Of a stretch of DNA of 64,000 nt, positions 51,435 through 60,260 are shown one piece after another (positions within the stretch are counted from its first letter, which is position 1; the number at the start of each line of letters is the position of its first letter). The position numbers and the translations under genes are program-made. The DNA lies in NCBI GenBank assembly GCA_029582155.1, contig CM055899.1, positions 83,670,056-83,734,055 of the forward strand, written 5' to 3'. This DNA is from Panopea generosa. Its lineage: Eukaryota > Mollusca > Bivalvia > Adapedonta > Hiatellidae. The notes beneath the pieces were generated by a model that ran no database searches, had not been told where the DNA came from, and saw only the letters and a program-made list of their open reading frames with translations.

Positions 51435-54345
51435 TGGCGACCGTTTAATACAACATATAGATCATATTTTTGTGCAGGAGCTGCTATTACCAAATATTAC
51501 TGACTGTCAAATATTTGATGACAATGCATTGAATGTATCCACACACCGCCCCATTGTTTGCACGTATTCTATAAAAACTGTTACAGAAACGGAAACATTA
51601 AATACCCGTATTATAAACTGGCGAAATGTGAAAAAGGTACAGTTAGATTCTTATAAACAATTCTTAGAAAATAGTGATGTGTTAAAATGCGCAAAAAAAC
51701 TTGATATATGTGATACTAGAGAAATTGACGATTTGTACTCGGCCATTGTGCTAATAGTTAACCTAGCAACAGACTTATATATTCCAAAGGTACGTTTTAA
51801 ACCATACATAAAACCATATTGGAATAACGAACTGACGTACCTACATAATGAAATGAAAGCAAAACGCTACACATGGTTAAACGAAAATAAGCCAAATGAC
51901 ACCAATTCACTTTCATATCAAAATTATAAAAAGTCAAAATGTTCTTTTCGACGTTTCCACAGAGAAGCAGTGTTAATGTTTTTAGAGAGCCAGGATGCAG
52001 AAATTGATTCTGCAGCAGAATGTGACAACAATGAATTCTGGAAGCTTATAAATAATCGTCGAAACAAAAAGTCATATGCCTCGGGTTTCGAAATGAATTT
52101 TAACGGTACTATCCTAAAAGAGCCGAAGCTAATTAACACGGGTTGGAAAAACTATTTTAGTGAGCTTTACTCACCTAGTCAAGACGCATCATTCAATCCA
52201 ACTTACAAATCGGAAGTGGAATGCGAACTTACTAAGCTAAAAGAAAATTTATCTCATAAATATGGCAGACAACATATTATTGACGAGAAAATGACTTTAA
52301 ATGCATTGAGTAACTGTAAAAAACTTAAAGCCTGCGGGAACGATAAAGTATTTTACGAAAATATCATACATGGCGGTGTTTTACTGCAGCAGGTGATAAT
52401 TAAACTGTTTAACTGTATGCTTGCTTTTTCACATACGCCCGCAGAAATGAAAAAAGGTATAATTATAACACTATTTAAAGGCGGAAACAAAAAGAAAAAT
52501 GACCCAAATAGCTACAGAGCCATCTCATTGTGTTCATGCATATTAAAACTTTATGAAAAAATCCTAATTCAGCTGATTGAAAAGGATGGAAAATTGAGCT
52601 TTAATCCCTCGCAAGGAGGTTTTCAGAAAAATGTCAACTGTCTCATGACATCATATATGTTACGTGAATGCATAAACTATGCAGATGAAAACAATTCACA
52701 AATCTACACCTGTTTCTTAGACGCAAAACAAGCGTTCGATCGGGCATGGATTTCCCTGTTGCTACTTAAATTATTTAAAACTGGCATCGATATTTCACTT
52801 TTCAAGTCGATTGCATCATTTTTCGTAGAATGCTTTAGTTGTGTAAAGTCACAAGGCTATACATCGGACTGGTTCCCCATATTACAAGGAACCCGCCAGG
52901 GCCAGTGTCTTAGTCCCTACCTCTATCTCGTATTCATTAATCACCTGATGTACGAAATTGAAAAAAGTGAATATTGTTTTAAGATATATGATATACATTG
53001 TGGATGTCCAACTTCAGCAGATGACATGGTAGTTATTTCAAACGTCAAACGCGGACTAGACAGCCTCCTCAAGTTGTGTTATGTGAATTCACAAAACGAA
53101 CGATACATATACAATGCCAGTAAATGCAAAGTCGTTGTTTTTAATGAAAAAGTGCACACACAACGCAAATGGAAACTAGGCAATGATGAAGTTGCAGAAA
53201 CGGATAGCTATCTACATCTAGGGGTACCATGCCACAAATCCCTATCATTAAATGAAAACATAAAAGAAAGTTGTACTAAATTAAGAAAAACATTTTTCAG
53301 TATTGCTGACTGTGGAATTTATAGTAATGGAGTACACGCCCTAACAGCAAAGCGTATATATGAATCGGTTGTTCTTCCCAAAGCACTATATGGGAGTGAA
53401 CTGTGGAATGATCTCACAGACAATCAGTTATGTCCCCTAGAACGGGCTCATCGACAGTGCGTTAAGCGTATTCAAAATATACCGACAGGATCAAGAACAG
53501 ATATTGCCTTAAGCTGTCTGGGTATTTACCCTATTAAACATATTATTGACAAGAGAAAATTACTGTTACTTGGGCAATTGTGTCGGCTCAGCTCAAAATT
53601 CAAAATTAAACAAGTATTTTCCCGTAGACTTACATCATACTTTTCCATACCCTTAAAAATGAAAGGATTCATGCCTGATATATATAGATTATTAGGTCGG
53701 TACAGCTTAACCAAGTATCTAACAGACTATTCAAAAACCGGAGAATTCCATTCTCAAAATATATGGAAAAAATCGATAAAAATCGCAATCCATAAAACGG
53801 TAGAGTTTGACTGGAGAAACAGACTCTTATGCGACGCTACCTTAAGCCAATTTTTGCTTGTTCATTCAAAATACGAACCATGTACTCTGTGGAAATTTAG
53901 TCAAGAATTTAAAATATGCAAAATACAATGCTCTACAGCATTCATACTGTTTTCTAAATTCTTTTCTAAAAAATATGAAGAAATATGTAAAACTTGTAAC
54001 CTAGCAACTGAAAATATTGCACTTCATACAATTTTGTTTTGCAATCATAAAGACTATATACGGTCTAAGTTATGGGTTAACCTGTCACGATTGTTGGGCC
54101 CGGAAAATTATGCAAAATTGTGTGCTTATACACCGGAATTACAACTACTCGAAATGTTCAGTGGGTTTGTCTCCTTTAACATAGATGATAAAACTAGGGT
54201 GCAATGCTTCAAAACTTTCTTGAAGACGGTCCACAATATTATGACATAATATGTATTAATTTCCTAGGATACAAGAGGATATAGAATGAAAATGAAATCA
54301 TGTAAACATAAATTGTTGCAAGGGTGCTGTAATTAACATATTCAT
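51435..54345 (+). mobile_element. 5'-truncated LINE with intact remaining ORF, copy 3
   Basis: LINE coding sequence begins abruptly near 51435 inside the endonuclease (the frame upstream of 51472 still reads DRLIQHIDHIF) and runs open to a stop at 54249. Truncation at the 5' end is typical of LINE insertion. No long poly(A) tail is seen after the stop; the 3' limit is set loosely before the microsatellite. Its protein differs clearly from copies 1 and 2, so it is another clade. The absence of stops or frameshifts over 2.8 kb makes it the youngest element in the window. Confidence 0.88.
51472..54249 (+). CDS. LINE ORF2: endonuclease end, reverse transcriptase, zinc knuckle
   Basis: This 925-codon open frame encodes a retrotransposon polyprotein that would nick target DNA and copy element RNA into it. 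The residual endonuclease ends at STHRPIVCTYSI (residues about 23-34), where SDHxP is usual. Polymerase motifs follow: NSYRAISLCSCILKLYEKI, GGFQKNVNCLMTSYMLRE, FLDAKQAFDRAW (Asp417), GTRQGQCLSPYLYLVFINHL, and the catalytic box PTSADDMVVIS with Asp517-Asp518. The residue before ADD is Ser515 rather than the usual Tyr or Phe. A C-terminal knuckle has C839-x2-C842-x9-H852-x4-C857. The first codon listed is GTG; the frame is open to about 51436, so it is a truncated body with no true start. It may be expressed only by read-in from outside. Confidence 0.9.
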   Translation: MQELLLPNITDCQIFDDNALNVSTHRPIVCTYSIKTVTETETLNTRIINWRNVKKVQLDSYKQFLENSDVLKCAKKLDICDTREIDDLYSAIVLIVNLATDLYIPKVRFKPYIKPYWNNELTYLHNEMKAKRYTWLNENKPNDTNSLSYQNYKKSKCSFRRFHREAVLMFLESQDAEIDSAAECDNNEFWKLINNRRNKKSYASGFEMNFNGTILKEPKLINTGWKNYFSELYSPSQDASFNPTYKSEVECELTKLKENLSHKYGRQHIIDEKMTLNALSNCKKLKACGNDKVFYENIIHGGVLLQQVIIKLFNCMLAFSHTPAEMKKGIIITLFKGGNKKKNDPNSYRAISLCSCILKLYEKILIQLIEKDGKLSFNPSQGGFQKNVNCLMTSYMLRECINYADENNSQIYTCFLDAKQAFDRAWISLLLLKLFKTGIDISLFKSIASFFVECFSCVKSQGYTSDWFPILQGTRQGQCLSPYLYLVFINHLMYEIEKSEYCFKIYDIHCGCPTSADDMVVISNVKRGLDSLLKLCYVNSQNERYIYNASKCKVVVFNEKVHTQRKWKLGNDEVAETDSYLHLGVPCHKSLSLNENIKESCTKLRKTFFSIADCGIYSNGVHALTAKRIYESVVLPKALYGSELWNDLTDNQLCPLERAHRQCVKRIQNIPTGSRTDIALSCLGIYPIKHIIDKRKLLLLGQLCRLSSKFKIKQVFSRRLTSYFSIPLKMKGFMPDIYRLLGRYSLTKYLTDYSKTGEFHSQNIWKKSIKIAIHKTVEFDWRNRLLCDATLSQFLLVHSKYEPCTLWKFSQEFKICKIQCSTAFILFSKFFSKKYEEICKTCNLATENIALHTILFCNHKDYIRSKLWVNLSRLLGPENYAKLCAYTPELQLLEMFSGFVSFNIDDKTRVQCFKTFLKTVHNIMT

Positions 54346-54425
54346 TATTTGATATATATCTATATAATTATTGCATATGTGTTTTTACATGTATGTGTAT
54401 GTATTTGTGTGTATATACATTTATA

Positions 54426-54428
<3 letters not shown>

Positions 54429-54521
<93 letters not shown>

Positions 54522-54532
54522 AGTCTGTCTGT

Positions 54533-54575
<43 letters not shown>

Positions 54576-54594
54576 TCTGGCTGTCTGTGTGTCC
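54429..54594. repeat. Compound microsatellite (GT)n-(CTGT)n-(CTGG)n
   Basis: About 20 GT units run into about 15 CTGT units, then about 12 CTGG units with late interruptions. Apparent open frames on both strands are translations of the repeat. Confidence 0.97.
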
Positions 54595-55133
54595 GTGCGA
54601 TCATGTGTGCGTGCGAACGAGAGACTTGTGAGCTCATCTTAGTTGTCTTGATGTTTCGTTTCGATTAAGGCTGTCTAATATGATGTGCTTAGTATGTATT
54701 ATCAATGTGAATTTTAATAAACAATAAGACATGTAAATATGTTTCACTAACAATATATAACTATGACTATTATCCTTATCATATATGTAAGTCAAATATG
54801 TTTGTGTTGTTGTTGTCATTAATGTTAATAGCTATCGTACAATCATTTCTTACCTGCTTCATTTTTCATATGGTCCTTAACTAGTTCTATATATGAAATC
54901 AACATGTTGAAATGAAAATACTGATTGTTAGACAATATTGATATTGTAACTACATGTATTTATAAATCTTTTCAAATAATTGCCACTACATCATGTTTGC
55001 ATAATATGTATTATCTCTTCATATATGGAGGAAATAAAGATTATATATATATATCAAATTACAATGTTGTAATAACATGTAAATAATTAAACACATAAAC
55101 ACATAACAAGTTGAGTAAATAGCATGCACACAC
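54595..55133. other. AT-rich spacer
   Basis: No gene recognised. An AT dinucleotide run lies near 55043. Confidence 0.5.
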
Positions 55134-55196
55134 TTTCATACACACACACACACGCATGCACGCATGCACACATGCACGCATACATACATACACTCT
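55134..55196. repeat. CA-rich compound microsatellite
   Basis: An ACACACAC run, then alternating GCATGCAC units and CATACATACATACA. Confidence 0.9.
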
Positions 55197-55320
55197 CGCA
55201 AACCACCACAACTATTCGCTTTTACTATCGACATTTCAATACTCATATATATTAGATATTGTATAATATACTCAAATTTTCTTTTATATAAATTTTTTTT
55301 TTTTAGAATGAACACATTTA

Positions 55321-56395
55321 TCAGTTATTTATTATGGAACGTCGTTTTACAAATGCTTCGGATATAAATTTGCTTAATTTAATAATTTCCGATTTATTTT
55401 TTGATTGAAGAAGATTAATAAACTTAAACATATTTGGTCTACGGATATAATGCTTATGAATATATTTGCATCTAAGTTCATGGTAAATAGGACATACTAA
55501 TACAAAATGAAATTCGTCTTTAATTTCAGCACTGTCACACATCTGGCAAACCCTTTCATGTCGTTCAGTCTTTCTCTTGAATACCTTCCTGTTTCAATTC
55601 TTAAATTATGAGAAGATATGCGTAATCTTGTTATACAACTTCGAAACTTTCTGGTGCTTAACATATTTAAATATTGTTCATATTCAAAGTTTGTTTTAAA
55701 AAATTTGTATAATGTTAATACTCTATTTGATTCTAGATCTGAACTCCATTTTTGAACAAAACTATCCACACGTCTTTGTTTAAATAACGTTTGTAAAGTG
55801 TTTGTGATTTAAAGACATATGATTATTCCATGCATACATGAAACCATTTTCGAGTAAAATAGATTTTACACGATACACCCAATTTTTACAACCTTTCTCG
55901 CAATACTCTAACGCAGACATATATACATTTTTTAGGATAATATTTTCAGTCATTAGTATCTTAAACCAATACTTAATAATTTTGACATATCTATTGATAT
56001 ACATTGGATAGCGTCCTACTTCCCCAAAAACACCTGCATTACTGGTTGAAGATTTAACACCAAAGATTTGTTTACAAAATTTTAAGTGCAGACGCTCAAT
56101 ATCTTTTGATTTAGTAAAACCCCATATTTCGCTAGCATAGTTAAGTATAGACGTTACAAAAGCGTCAAATAATTGCATGGATGTCTTTGGATTCAACTCA
56201 TACTTTTTACCTTTGAAGATAAAAGGTTCATGGCCTTGAGCGCTTTGCCGCACATTGCTTGTTGATTCAGTACAAAGGAGCCTGTATAATTAAAAATAAC
56301 ACCTAGATAATTAAAATCGTCGACGACTTCCAAAATATTACCGTTATAAGATCATTTTTCATTGATATTTACCCTACCTCTTTTACGGAAAACTA
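55321..56395 (-). pseudogene. LINE ORF2: thumb and C-terminal zinc-knuckle region
   Basis: Read across four frames: VVDDFNYLGVIFNYTGSF; AFVTSILNYASEIWGF and LHLKFCKQIFGVKSST (56253-55780); YLNMLSTRKFRSCITRLRIS and HNLRIETGRYSRERLN (55769-55497); then VCQMCDSAEIKDEFHFVLVC and a tail to the stop at 55321. The knuckle is C-x2-C-x9-H-x4-C, the same spacing as in LINE copy 3. One TGA (56352-56354) replaces what is probably a Trp codon. Confidence 0.78.
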
Positions 56396-57481
56396 CTATT
56401 TTTTAGTTTTTTCTGTATTTACCTCTAATCCCCATTTTTCACAATATTCGTGTAAAGTGTTGAGGCTGTTTGGGAGATCTGCTATACTCGTACCTACTAG
56501 GACCATGTCATCGGCGAATAATAGCAGTATAAGTGTTATGTCATTAATTGAAATACCACTTCCAATATTGCTTTGTAAATAAATTTCCAAGTCTTCAAGG
56601 AAAAGCGCGAACATAATAGGGGAGGCTATTTCTCCTTGCTTTAACCCGACCGATATATCGAAAAGATCAGAAAATGTACCGCTATGTTTAATGCACGATT
56701 TAACGATAGTATATATTGCGCAAATGATTTTAAGCATTTTACCGTTTAATCCTAACTTGTGTACTTTAAACCATAGCATATTCCTATTTATAGAATCGAA
56801 CGCCTTGCGGAGATCAATGAATGCACAGTACAGACGATTTTTATTGTTTAGTATTTTTTCTATAATGTTTTGTAAAATAAACACCGCATCAACAGTAGAT
56901 TTTCCTTTTCTAAACCCGAATTGTGCGTCAGATATGATATCATTACTGTCGCACGAAGATACAATACGCTTATTTAATATGCTGGTAAAAAGTTTTCCCA
57001 TGCTGCTGATAAGTGTTATCCCTCTGTAATTATTAACATCATGTCGGTCCCCTTTTTTCAATAATGGTACAATATAGCCTTTGGTCCATTCCTCAGGGAA
57101 ACAGCCCGAGTCGAATATTGCATTAAATACATCGGTTATATGGCCCGCTAATATATCCCATTTAGACAAGAAGTATTCATTTAAAATAAAATCGCCAGAC
57201 GCTACCTTATTTTTGTTTAGAGATCTCATAACTGTCTCCACCTCCGATATAGTTATAGGTTTGTCTAATTCATCATAAACAGGATTATTATCATCAAAAT
57301 TGTGATTTTCGTTAAACAAATCTGCTTCATCACTTTTTGAGGTCTTATTTCTTGAAATCAGTTGAGAAAATAATTGTGAAAATCGTCTATTTTGACATTT
57401 GAATTGCTTGTTCTGTTTTTCGAGAATAACTTCCAAAAATCGCGTGGTTTCGATTTGCGCATGTTTTTCCATATCTTTCAT
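56396..57481 (-). CDS. LINE ORF2: reverse transcriptase domain
   Basis: An open stretch of 361 codons covers most of the polymerase. Motifs in order: NEYFLSKWDILAGHITDVFN, VNNYRGITLISSMGKLFTSI, DAQFGFRKGKSTVDAVFILQ, FIDLRKAFDSINRNMLW (first catalytic Asp), SVGLKQGEIASPIMFALFLE, and LLFADDMVLVGTS (FADD codons at 56507-56518). The thumb continues in another frame after a deletion in an A run at about 56400. The catalytic residues are intact, but the segment has no start of its own and is part of a broken ORF2. Confidence 0.88.
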   Translation of the reverse strand: MKDMEKHAQIETTRFLEVILEKQNKQFKCQNRRFSQLFSQLISRNKTSKSDEADLFNENHNFDDNNPVYDELDKPITISEVETVMRSLNKNKVASGDFILNEYFLSKWDILAGHITDVFNAIFDSGCFPEEWTKGYIVPLLKKGDRHDVNNYRGITLISSMGKLFTSILNKRIVSSCDSNDIISDAQFGFRKGKSTVDAVFILQNIIEKILNNKNRLYCAFIDLRKAFDSINRNMLWFKVHKLGLNGKMLKIICAIYTIVKSCIKHSGTFSDLFDISVGLKQGEIASPIMFALFLEDLEIYLQSNIGSGISINDITLILLLFADDMVLVGTSIADLPNSLNTLHEYCEKWGLEVNTEKTKK

Positions 57482-57552
57482 TTGTTTAAATTTGTATGCA
57501 CGTCGTTTTTTCTTGACAAGAAATTTATAGTTAGATTTACGGTCAGCCAGTT

Positions 57553-57906
57553 CTATTCTATTAACGTGTGTTTTATTTCTATTAGAATGGTTAACGCATC
57601 TTTATAAAGTTGCTTAGTAATTTGACAGTCTTCATCAAACCATTTGGTAGTGTCTGAGTATGTAGACACGAATCCATTTTTGATATTTAATTGCTTTTTA
57701 AATAATGGGCCCCCTATGTCAATAAGAATACATGTACAATCTGAAACAGCCTTGTTTATATTGTTTGGCTCTTGGTTATTTATGTTGTTTATAATTTTGT
57801 TAAAACTTGGTAAAGCGCCAATTATTCTGTTACGAAACAACTGTCTGTAATTGTCATTCCATTTAACAGATTCATGATTTATCGAATTATTATTAATATT
57901 GGACAT
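57553..57906 (-). pseudogene. LINE ORF2: linker between endonuclease and polymerase
   Basis: Carries VKWNDNYRQLFRNRIIGALP and KWFDEDCQITKQLYKDAL, the usual tryptophan-rich linker. A frameshift near 57590 moves the continuation (NRIELADRKSNYKFLVKKKR) to the neighbouring frame, which then joins the polymerase frame. Confidence 0.75.
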
Positions 57907-58734
57907 TTTCCCCTTTATAGTAAAAAGTAGCGGTGCATGATCGCTAAATTCTGTAAACTGACCTACTAAAAATTATTTATAACGGTGAAATCCCTTTCCT
58001 TTAATAAGACGTAATCTATCATGCTAGATGCGTTTCTGTTATATGCCCCCACTCCATGATCCGCTCCTAATCTACCATTCGCTATACGTAATGACGTAGA
58101 TTTACAAAGGTCTAGTAATTTAATGCATTGGGCGTTACATTGACTATCTTGTGAGAAGCGTTCAAAAGGAGTATCTGGTATGTAATTACTTGAATCGATT
58201 TCATCAATAGCCCTATCGAACAGAATGTGATCACTTTTATTCGAAACTTGCGCATTACAATCACCGGCAATAATAACCCGCCCTAGGGATTCATAATGAT
58301 TTATGTCATTTTGTAATATTTGGAACAGATCTGCATCGACGTTATTAAAAGCAGGCGAGTCCTCACCCCACATATATACTCCACATAAAAATATATTATC
58401 ATCATTATCAAAAAAACAATTTATCAAGTTTTAACCATACCATAGTATCAAATTGATTTTTAACAATAGAAACACCGTTTTTAACCACATTTTTTATATA
58501 TATTACCAGACCACCGCTTATTCGTTTTGCTCGTTTATGTCTAAATTTCCTGTAAAAGTTGTAACATGAATATTCTGGTAAATCTATTTCACTATCTTTG
58601 GATGTCCAAGATTCTGACAGAATGATAATGTCATGCTTTAATAAAATATCTGTAAAATCACTGTTTTCTTTTTTACTGTCCGTTAAACCGTTTATGTTCC
58701 AAACAAGAACACTGAGTTCACCCTCGGTACCATC
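57907..58734 (-). pseudogene. LINE ORF2: apurinic-type endonuclease domain
   Basis: The domain begins in the same frame as ORF1, right after its TAG stop, with ELSVLVWNINGL (catalytic Asn block), DIIILSESWTS (catalytic Glu) and RISGGLVIYIKN. An extra base in a seven-base run (58410-58416) shifts the frame. The next frame (58427-57966) carries CGVYMWGEDSPAF, GRVIIAGDCNAQVSNKSD (GDFN block as GDCN) and SSMIDYVLL. After another slip near 57968 the final SDHAPLLF block follows. All expected catalytic blocks are recognisable. Confidence 0.82.
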
Positions 58735-59667
58735 CTATGCTCTTACTGGTTTTCCGTTTATGTACAGTGTGTCGTAGCTGATCCAGGCGCGGAGACCATC
58801 CTGTTTGGCTTGTTTGAGCTGCGGGGCAAGTTTTCGTCGTTTGTTAATAACTTGCGGCGGGAATTGTTCATGTAAGAAGAAACTGGTTTTATCCAATTTT
58901 ATATGCAGCTTGCGCACCATTTCTCGATCCGGGAATGCCTGGAAATTGCACACAATTTTACGCGTGTAGCGTGGTGAAGGGACTCCAATTCTATGTACAC
59001 GCTCCATTTTTATGAACTGTACAATGTCCTGGGCGAGTTCGAGTTTCTCGCATAAAAAGTGTCTCAGTTTTTCTTCGGTTTGCTCGGGCCGTTCATTTTC
59101 AGATTCTTGTATTCCACCGAATATTAGATTATTACGCATTGATTGCGACTGTTTATAAACCATGGTGTCTTTCAGTTTTCCATTTTCGATTTCCAGTTGT
59201 GTTAATTTATCATTTACAGTACCTATGGCAAAGTCAGACGACTCTAACTTTTCTTCAACACATGTCAGCCTCTCATTCGATTTTTTATTTAAAGTGTCCA
59301 TATGTAGCCATATCTTTTTTAATTCCTTGTCGAAACCATCGACCTTTTTCTCCAAGGAGTCTAACGCTGAGAGTCGTTTGTCCATTTTCATTAACATGGC
59401 CTTTATATCTGCATTTGTGGGTTTTGATGAGTCAAGGGAGGTAACACTATTTACCTTCGGTGTAGCAGGAGGTGGGGTATGTGGTACGCTGGGCACTTGG
59501 CTACCTTCAGACAACGTCGCGGAACTTGTCGAACTATCCAGACTAGCCATGTTTAAAAGGGTAGTAAACACCGGAGGATAAGATGTATTTAGCTTTGAAG
59601 GCGTGCCAGGTTCATATAACACGGAATTTGACTGTTCTAGTAAACCGCTAATATTTACATTACTCAC
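58735..59667 (-). CDS. LINE ORF1: L1-like RNA-binding coiled-coil protein
   Basis: The protein would coat element RNA as a trimeric chaperone, by analogy with L1 ORF1p. The open frame of 310 codons has a Ser/Thr/Pro-rich start, a coiled coil at about residues 88-175 (LSALDSLEKKVDGFDKELKK, then KLTQLEIENGKLKDTM), an RRM-like core (MRNNLIFGGIQESENERPEQ, IKMERVHRIG) and a C-terminal domain (FLHEQFPPQVINKRRKLAPQ, then TLYINGKPVRA). The listed start is a GTG. Upstream, in the same frame after a TGA, a Lys/Arg-rich stretch (KRKKSSETNDK) can be read back towards an ATG at 59767, with a slip at the T8 run 59755-59762. So the true N-terminus has been lost to one frameshift and one nonsense change. Confidence 0.85.
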   Translation of the reverse strand: MSNVNISGLLEQSNSVLYEPGTPSKLNTSYPPVFTTLLNMASLDSSTSSATLSEGSQVPSVPHTPPPATPKVNSVTSLDSSKPTNADIKAMLMKMDKRLSALDSLEKKVDGFDKELKKIWLHMDTLNKKSNERLTCVEEKLESSDFAIGTVNDKLTQLEIENGKLKDTMVYKQSQSMRNNLIFGGIQESENERPEQTEEKLRHFLCEKLELAQDIVQFIKMERVHRIGVPSPRYTRKIVCNFQAFPDREMVRKLHIKLDKTSFFLHEQFPPQVINKRRKLAPQLKQAKQDGLRAWISYDTLYINGKPVRA

Positions 59668-59850
59668 TCCCTCCGGGCATTGTCCGTGTTTAGGCGCCTT
59701 GTTTGAAATTCATTTGTCATTAGTTTCACTGCTCTTTTTCCTCTTAGTTCTTCCTTTTTTTTGTCATTTTCACTTAAAATCCATTTCGTTTATAACTAAA
59801 CATTATTCCAGCATCTTATTTATGTATTCTGATTGCACTTTAGTAACTTA

Positions 59851-60086
59851 ATTTGCTTATAAATCCGAATTTTTGGAGAGCGATAAAAACCCGTCCACAC
59901 TCAACTTGTCACGTCAGATACAGATACCAAGCTAAAGTGTTTGTTTAGAATAAATAGTCGCTTAACAGTACGCAAACCATAATCTGGATTTGACATGGAT
60001 TTCTTTTTTAAAAAGTCCATATATCGTAAAACAAATTAAATGTAAATTGTTTGGATCAAAATGTGTTTTATTCGTTTTGGAGTGCT
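59851..60086. other. Spacer, nothing recognised
   Basis: AT-rich sequence upstream of LINE copy 2; part may be the 5' UTR of that element. Confidence 0.4.
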
Positions 60087-60260
60087 GGCTTCTGTTTCAC
60101 AAACATTTTAGTTAAATGGTTAAATATTTTACTTTATATTGGAAATGTGTTTATTCATCTTTTATATAATCAATGTCAATGAAACCATATGAAGTTTTAC
60201 TAGAGCCAGTCTAGCATAATGATCACCTAGATGCTTTTACTAGATTTTAGTGTTCAGGTA
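60087..60260 (+). repeat. Dispersed repeat, copy B
   Basis: Matches 33959-34101 block by block (GGCTTCTGTT, AACATTTTAG, CATCTTTTATAT, GAAACCAT, AGTTTT, CCAGTCTAG, GATCACCT), with about 30 extra bases in the first half. Confidence 0.55.

Larger units (their letters stand above)
55293..59850 (-). mobile_element. Nearly full-length two-ORF LINE, frameshifted, copy 2
   Basis: On the minus strand: ORF1 (from an ATG at 59767 to 58735), endonuclease (58734 to about 57900), linker, reverse transcriptase (57481-56396), C-terminal region to a stop at 55321, a 16-nt 3' UTR and an A12 tail (55304-55293). This is a complete element order with an L1-like ORF1. Breaks visible in ORF2 include shifts at 58410-58416, about 57968, 57590, 56400, 56235, 55795 and 55560, and a TGA at 56352-56354. 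Most shifts fall in or beside short homopolymers. The 5' UTR limit is not determined. The element is dead but still readable over its whole length. Confidence 0.88.

Noticed and set aside
54349-54668. Open frames on both strands around 54.4-54.6 kb
   Set aside because: Translations of GT, CTGT and CTGG microsatellite runs.
59139-59851. Plus-strand frames of 82-139 codons opposite LINE ORF1
   Set aside because: Shadows of the minus-strand ORF1, which has clear domains.
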